A stretch of DNA of 64,000 nucleotides, from NCBI RefSeq assembly GCF_009601705.1, contig NZ_CP045687.1, positions 470,630 to 534,629 of the forward strand. Direction: 5' to 3'. The stretch comes from Sulfolobus sp. E5-1-F. GTDB lineage: Archaea > Thermoproteota > Thermoprotei_A > Sulfolobales > Sulfolobaceae. Numbering within the stretch: the stretch's first letter is position 1; every line of letters starts with the position of its first letter. The position numbers and the translations under genes are program-made. The notes under the pieces are model-generated. The model did not search any database, was not told the DNA's origin, and saw only the letters and a program-made list of their open reading frames with translations. Below, one piece after another: positions 60,204-64,000 of the stretch.

Positions 60204-61841
60204 CTATTTTAACGCTTTTACTGCAGTCTGCTCTACATCCCTTTGCGCAATCTCGTTAATCAATAGCTCTAGTAACTTTTCAAACTTAACGTTCCTCACT
60301 TCAACGTTACCCCTAGCTCTAACAGTTACTGTACCCTCACTAGCTTCCTTCTTACCAACTATTAATATGTATGGAACTCCTTGATCATATGCGTTCTTAA
60401 TCCTCTTACTTAAAGTCTCTCCGGCGTAATCGATCTCTGCCCTTATTCTCCTTTTTCTCAAATCGTTTAGCACTTTTTCTGCATATTCGTTTATCTCGTC
60501 AGTTATTGGTAAAACCTTAACTTGTACTGGGCTCAACCACGTAGGTAACTTACCTTTAAAGTGTTCCAGTAATATTGCAATAAATCTATCTATTGATCCA
60601 TATATTGCTCTATGCACCATTACCGGCCTCTTTTTTATTCCATCCTTATCAATATATTCCAACTTGAACCTTTCTGGCAAGTTGAAGTCAACTTGTATCG
60701 TTGATAGTTGCCACCATCTACCTAGACTATCCCTTATCTCGAAGTCGATTTTAGGTCCATAAAACGCACCTTCCTTTTCCTTAATACCAAATTTTAAGCC
60801 CGATTCTTGCAACGCGGAGATCAACGCGTTAGTAGCTTTTTCCCACAGTTCATCAGAACCTATACTTTCATCCGGCCTAGTACTTAAATAAGGCTTAATA
60901 TCGTCGTCTTTGAAACCAAACTTATGCCAAACTTCTACGGTCTTAGAAATGAGCATCTTAATCTCTTCCTTTAGTTGATCTTCTCTAAGGAAAATGTGAC
61001 CATCGTCCTGGACGAAACCTCTAACTCTAAGTAACCCATACAATTCCCCTTTCTTTTCCCATCTATATACGTGACCAAACTCTGAGAATCTAATTGGAAG
61101 ATCACGATAGGTTCTGGGTTTAGATTTGTAAATTAGGATATGTGCTGGGCAATTCATTGGTTTTACTCCGTACTCGTCACCTTCCATGTTAAACACGATT
61201 AGCTTATCCCTATACAAGGTGTAATGACCAGATATCTTCCATATATCAGTCTTTAGAACGTGACTAGTATAAACTTCTTGATATCCCATACTGTCATTTA
61301 TCTCTCTCATAAATGCAATGAGTTCATTTCTTATCGTTTGTCCTTTAGGATGAAATAGTACTAATCCGGATCCAGCTTCTTCGTGAAAACTAAACAAGTC
61401 TAACCTTTCTCCAATTAACCTATGGTCAGTCTCTTCAGCTTTTTCTAACCAAGTAAGGTAGTCCTTCAGTTGTTCTTCAGTCTCGAAAGCCACACCCCTA
61501 ATTCTAACGTATTGTTCATTGGGATTAGGATGATGGGTTGAGATATTTAAAATTTCAAAATACTTGGGATTTAGAGTGGTTGAAATTGAAACCTTATCCT
61601 CTACTATTGAAACCTTGTTTCCTTTATATACTACTTCATTATTACTAATTGATATATTAGCTTGAACGTTTTCATTAATTGCCTTTTTTACCTCATCTAA
61701 GGTAATGCTAGTGTCCGATTTCACATCGATGTAGAAATCCCTTTCGCCTAGTCCAACTGCGACTGGCTTATATCCCTTTTCTATTAGATTTATGGCTAAA
61801 ATTATCGCACCTTTTAGCCACATTGGCTTATAACTTTCCAT
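60204..61841 (-). CDS. thrS: Threonyl-tRNA synthetase, catalytic form
   Basis: 545 residues. Class II catalytic core: zinc-site MNCPAHI (~265), motif 2 [16 protein letters not shown] (~290) and motif 3 [18 protein letters not shown] (~420); anticodon-binding domain at the end ([20 protein letters not shown]). The N-terminal ~115 residues are short and do not form the archaeal D-aminoacyl deacylase-type editing domain. Crenarchaea often split ThrRS into a catalytic and an editing protein; this is the catalytic type, so editing would come from a separate gene elsewhere. Start ATG 61841. Confidence 0.93.
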   Translation of the reverse strand: MESYKPMWLKGAIILAINLIEKGYKPVAVGLGERDFYIDVKSDTSITLDEVKKAINENVQANISISNNEVVYKGNKVSIVEDKVSISTTLNPKYFEILNISTHHPNPNEQYVRIRGVAFETEEQLKDYLTWLEKAEETDHRLIGERLDLFSFHEEAGSGLVLFHPKGQTIRNELIAFMREINDSMGYQEVYTSHVLKTDIWKISGHYTLYRDKLIVFNMEGDEYGVKPMNCPAHILIYKSKPRTYRDLPIRFSEFGHVYRWEKKGELYGLLRVRGFVQDDGHIFLREDQLKEEIKMLISKTVEVWHKFGFKDDDIKPYLSTRPDESIGSDELWEKATNALISALQESGLKFGIKEKEGAFYGPKIDFEIRDSLGRWWQLSTIQVDFNLPERFKLEYIDKDGIKKRPVMVHRAIYGSIDRFIAILLEHFKGKLPTWLSPVQVKVLPITDEINEYAEKVLNDLRKRRIRAEIDYAGETLSKRIKNAYDQGVPYILIVGKKEASEGTVTVRARGNVEVRNVKFEKLLELLINEIAQRDVEQTAVKALK

Positions 61842-61892
61842 AAATATCGCTATGTCATTTAACTTAAATCTTTAGCTGTTACAAAGAGTATT

Positions 61893-62849
61893 GTGTCACG
61901 AATCCTAATAATAGCTAGTGGTGGTGGTCATACAGGATTTGCCAGGGCTATTGCACAATATTTACCCGAAAAAGTGGATTTCGTAATACCTAAAAATGAC
62001 TCTTACAGTAGACAGATGATATCACAATACGCAAATAAAATCTATGAAATACCTAAAGGAAGAGAACCAGATGAAAGTAGTCTAGTATTATTTAAGAGAC
62101 TATTCTCTATTATAATGAAGAGCGCTAATCTTAAGAAATATGACCTAATTATAGCTACCGGAAGTAATCACTCCATATTTCCTTCATTTTTTCAATACTT
62201 AAAAGGTGGGAAGGTTTACGGTATCGAAAGTCAGGATAGACTTATCACCAAGGGAAAGGCTATAAGTATAATATCGAATTACGCTAAGGGTATATTTCTT
62301 CATTGGCAAGAGCAAAAGAGGCTTTATGAAAAAAAGGGTATTGTTGTGGGACCTATCGTTGAAAAGCCTAAGTATGAGAGTAAAGATGAAGGCTACATAT
62401 TAGTTACGGCTGGTAGTATGGGTTTTAAGAGGTTATTCGACGTAGTTGTAAAATATGTTATAGGGAAGAGGATTGTCATACAGACGGGGAAAGTAGATCC
62501 GACAATTTATCGTAATCAAAATATTACTACGTTTAGTTTTGATCCAGATTTAGAAAAATGGATAGCTAACGCATCTTTAGTGATAACACATCAAGGTAAG
62601 ACTGCAATGGAAGCTGTAGTAATGTACAGGAAGCCTGTAATAATAGTTTATAATAATGATTGGAAGAGTGCAACTACGTCAAGCGATGCCAAGAAGTATG
62701 CTGAGATATTGGGAGCCACATTTTTGAGTGATCCAATAACGTGGAGCGACTATAACGTTTTATTAGAAGCTATAGAAAATGCTAATAAACCTAACGTTTT
62801 TGATATAGGTACTCCAAATCTAGTTAGACATGTATTGAGTGAACTATAA
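61893..62849 (+). CDS. GT28-type glycosyltransferase, Alg14-Alg13-like fusion
   Basis: 318 residues, GTG start. The N-terminal part ([18 protein letters not shown] at 3-20, then [17 protein letters not shown]) is like Alg14, the membrane anchor/acceptor half; the C-terminal part (residues ~165-318; [38 protein letters not shown] with conserved HQGxxxxxEA) is like Alg13, the UDP-GlcNAc-binding half. Together they resemble MurG/GT28 enzymes. In Sulfolobus a similar enzyme likely adds the second GlcNAc to the dolichol-linked glycan for protein N-glycosylation. The ATG of the next gene is inside its TAA (shared base). Confidence 0.8.
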   Translation: MSRILIIASGGGHTGFARAIAQYLPEKVDFVIPKNDSYSRQMISQYANKIYEIPKGREPDESSLVLFKRLFSIIMKSANLKKYDLIIATGSNHSIFPSFFQYLKGGKVYGIESQDRLITKGKAISIISNYAKGIFLHWQEQKRLYEKKGIVVGPIVEKPKYESKDEGYILVTAGSMGFKRLFDVVVKYVIGKRIVIQTGKVDPTIYRNQNITTFSFDPDLEKWIANASLVITHQGKTAMEAVVMYRKPVIIVYNNDWKSATTSSDAKKYAEILGATFLSDPITWSDYNVLLEAIENANKPNVFDIGTPNLVRHVLSEL

Positions 62850-63544
62850 TGGTTAGTAAAATATTTGAAGTATTATTGGAAATATTTGAACATAATAGAA
62901 ATGTATTGAAGGAAAAAGGTTGGATAGTTTCATCTGAAAATTCTTATGAATGGTGGGACGGACTAAAAAGTGCAGAGGAAATAATTATTTCGGCAATATT
63001 GGTTCAGATGTCAAGATGGGAAATTGTAAAAAGCAAAGTGGAAGAGATGAGGAATAAAGGTTTGACTGATTTTTATAGATTATACAATGCAACAGAGCAA
63101 GAATTATATGATATATTAAAGGGGATTAACTTCTATAAGACTAAGGTCAAGAGATTAATTAATATATCTAAAATCATAATAAATCTAGGTAGTATTGACA
63201 AATTTTATGACAGAAAGTTACTTTTAAGTATTGATGGCATAGGTGAAGAAACAGCTGATTCAATCTTGCTTTTTGCAGGACATAAGCCAAATTTCCCACC
63301 ATCGGAATACGGTAGGAGAGTATTATCTCGAGTATTAGGGATTAACATAATGAAAAAGAATGAAGTAAAAACATTAGTAGAAGAAAACTTAGAGCGAAAT
63401 GTCTATGAATACAAATTACTACATGCTGGAATAGTCACTGTAGGTAGAGCGTTCTGCTTTATTAAAAATCCCAAATGTGAAGATTGTATTTTGAAGAACG
63501 TATGTAAATATCATTTAGAGAAAATTCACCGTGATACAAAATAG
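62849..63544 (+). CDS. HhH-GPD DNA glycosylase-like protein with [4Fe-4S] cluster
   Basis: 231 residues. HhH motif LLSIDGIGEETADSIL near 126-141, and the cluster loop C-x6-C-x2-C-x5-C: CFIKNPKCEDCILKNVC near the end, as in endonuclease III. It resembles the MagIII-like branch. The catalytic Asp normally in VVDxxxxR reads PSEYGRR here, with Ser at the Asp place, and EndoIII Lys is Glu (GEET). So classical glycosylase/lyase activity is doubtful, though the DNA-binding scaffold is intact. Overlaps the glycosyltransferase gene by one base. Confidence 0.85.
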   Translation: MVSKIFEVLLEIFEHNRNVLKEKGWIVSSENSYEWWDGLKSAEEIIISAILVQMSRWEIVKSKVEEMRNKGLTDFYRLYNATEQELYDILKGINFYKTKVKRLINISKIIINLGSIDKFYDRKLLLSIDGIGEETADSILLFAGHKPNFPPSEYGRRVLSRVLGINIMKKNEVKTLVEENLERNVYEYKLLHAGIVTVGRAFCFIKNPKCEDCILKNVCKYHLEKIHRDTK

Positions 63545-63618
63545 ACCTCTTTAAATACTTTTACTAAATTTAAGTAATGCATAGTAATGTTTAAATTTTT
63601 ATGTGATAAGTATGTGAT

Positions 63619-64000
63619 ATGAAGTTATACGAATATGAGGGAAAGAATCTTTTTAAGCGTGTAGGAATACCAGTACCCAATGGTGTTGTAACCTCTGAAC
63701 CAATAAAATGGCAAGGAAAAGCTGTAGTGAAATCTCAACTATTGGAAGGCGCAAGAGGAAAGAGAGGTCTTGTAAGAGTAACTGATGACGTTTATAATAC
63801 TATTTTGGAGTTGAAAAAACTAGGAGTAGATAAATTCTTAGTGGAGGAGTTTGTTCCTCATGAGAAGGAGTTTTACGTCTCAGTATTGTTAGATAGGGAA
63901 ACTGCAGAGCCAATGTTAGTTTTATCTAGAGAAGGAGGTATTGATGTCGAGCAAGCTAAGGATGTTAAGAAGATGATAATACCACTAGAGAGAGGAGTTA
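63619..64000 (+). CDS. sucC: Succinyl-CoA synthetase beta subunit (partial, 5' end)
   Basis: The first 127 codons of an ATP-grasp protein that runs off the window: [39 protein letters not shown] with the nucleotide-contacting K-x-Q segment, and [22 protein letters not shown] are typical of SucC. It converts succinyl-CoA and ADP/GDP to succinate and ATP/GTP or the reverse, linking to the mutase product. Start ATG 63619 with GTGAT upstream. AT-rich bases (TTTAAAT) ~25-30 bp upstream suggest a promoter. Confidence 0.9.
   Translation, partial: MKLYEYEGKNLFKRVGIPVPNGVVTSEPIKWQGKAVVKSQLLEGARGKRGLVRVTDDVYNTILELKKLGVDKFLVEEFVPHEKEFYVSVLLDRETAEPMLVLSREGGIDVEQAKDVKKMIIPLERGV

Overview
The window is 64 kb of an AT-rich thermoacidophilic crenarchaeon of the Sulfolobales, very close to Saccharolobus solfataricus / Sulfolobus islandicus. 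Evidence: Dpo4-type Y-family polymerase, Hel308, Sso10a-type chromatin protein, SsOGT-like alkyltransferase, ribosomal protein eL13, acyl-CoA carboxylase and methylmalonyl-CoA mutase/epimerase of the 3-hydroxypropionate/4-hydroxybutyrate cycle, box C/D sRNAs, leaderless genes with a TTTAAA-type box A about 26 bp before the start codon, and GGTGAT Shine-Dalgarno sites inside operons. The recalled protein sequences of S. solfataricus P2 (Dpo4, TrxR, EndoV, Ogt, Sso10a) are close but not identical, so this is a sister strain or species. The species call is an inference from memory, not from a search.

Layout. 1-7.9 kb: a PTPS/QueD-like protein, a dihydropteroate-synthase-like protein, thioredoxin reductase, an inositol-phosphatase-family enzyme, a membrane-anchored double AAA ATPase and a PYROXD2-like flavoprotein preceded by an unlisted 52-aa membrane peptide. 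8-15 kb: nucleotide pyrophosphatase, phosphoribosyltransferase, methylmalonyl-CoA mutase and epimerase, Hsp20, ZPR1, a GTPBP-type GTPase. 14.6-17.4 kb: a xanthine-dehydrogenase/CO-dehydrogenase type cluster (two CoxG, MocA-like, CoxS, CoxM) without a large subunit. 17.4-20 kb: SIS protein, TusA-like protein, membrane protein, SUMT and a 51-aa TRASH/YHS protein in one operon. 20-24.5 kb: degenerate amidohydrolase, Trm5-like methyltransferase, degenerate glutamine synthetase, alcohol dehydrogenase. 24.5-34.6 kb: an informational block (eL13, RtcA, Dpo4, TIP49, GMP synthase subunit A, RadA paralogue, PTP, endonuclease V, nicotinamidase, DHH and calcineurin-type phosphoesterases). 34.6-40.2 kb: DUF763, a frameshifted DUF47/PhoU-like gene, PiT phosphate permease, RHH regulator, Hel308. 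40.2-49.9 kb: acyl-CoA carboxylase (PccB, AccB, AccC), ABC transporter, LeuCD, photolyase. 50-64 kb: GH15 glucoamylase split by a 1144-bp insertion sequence, Sso10a, ParA-like ATPase, DUF3311 plus Na/solute symporter, Sir2, sugar nucleotidyltransferase, a 1226-bp ISC1225-like element, Ogt, ThrRS, an Alg14/Alg13-like glycosyltransferase fusion, an HhH-GPD protein and the start of SucC.

Themes. DNA maintenance genes are dense (Dpo4, RadA paralogue, EndoV, Hel308, photolyase, Ogt, HhH-GPD, Sir2, Sso10a). Carbon fixation is represented by the carboxylase, the mutase and epimerase, and SucC. The least described material is (i) four box C/D guide RNAs, two of which share bases with the ends of protein genes, (ii) three genes whose reading frames are broken or lack an ordinary start (DUF47, ABC ATPase, the tail behind ParA), (iii) several enzyme-family members that have lost canonical active-site residues (glutamine synthetase-like, amidohydrolase-like, HhH-GPD, PTPS-like), and (iv) the TusA-like/membrane/SUMT/TRASH operon. 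No CRISPR array, tRNA or rRNA gene was seen.
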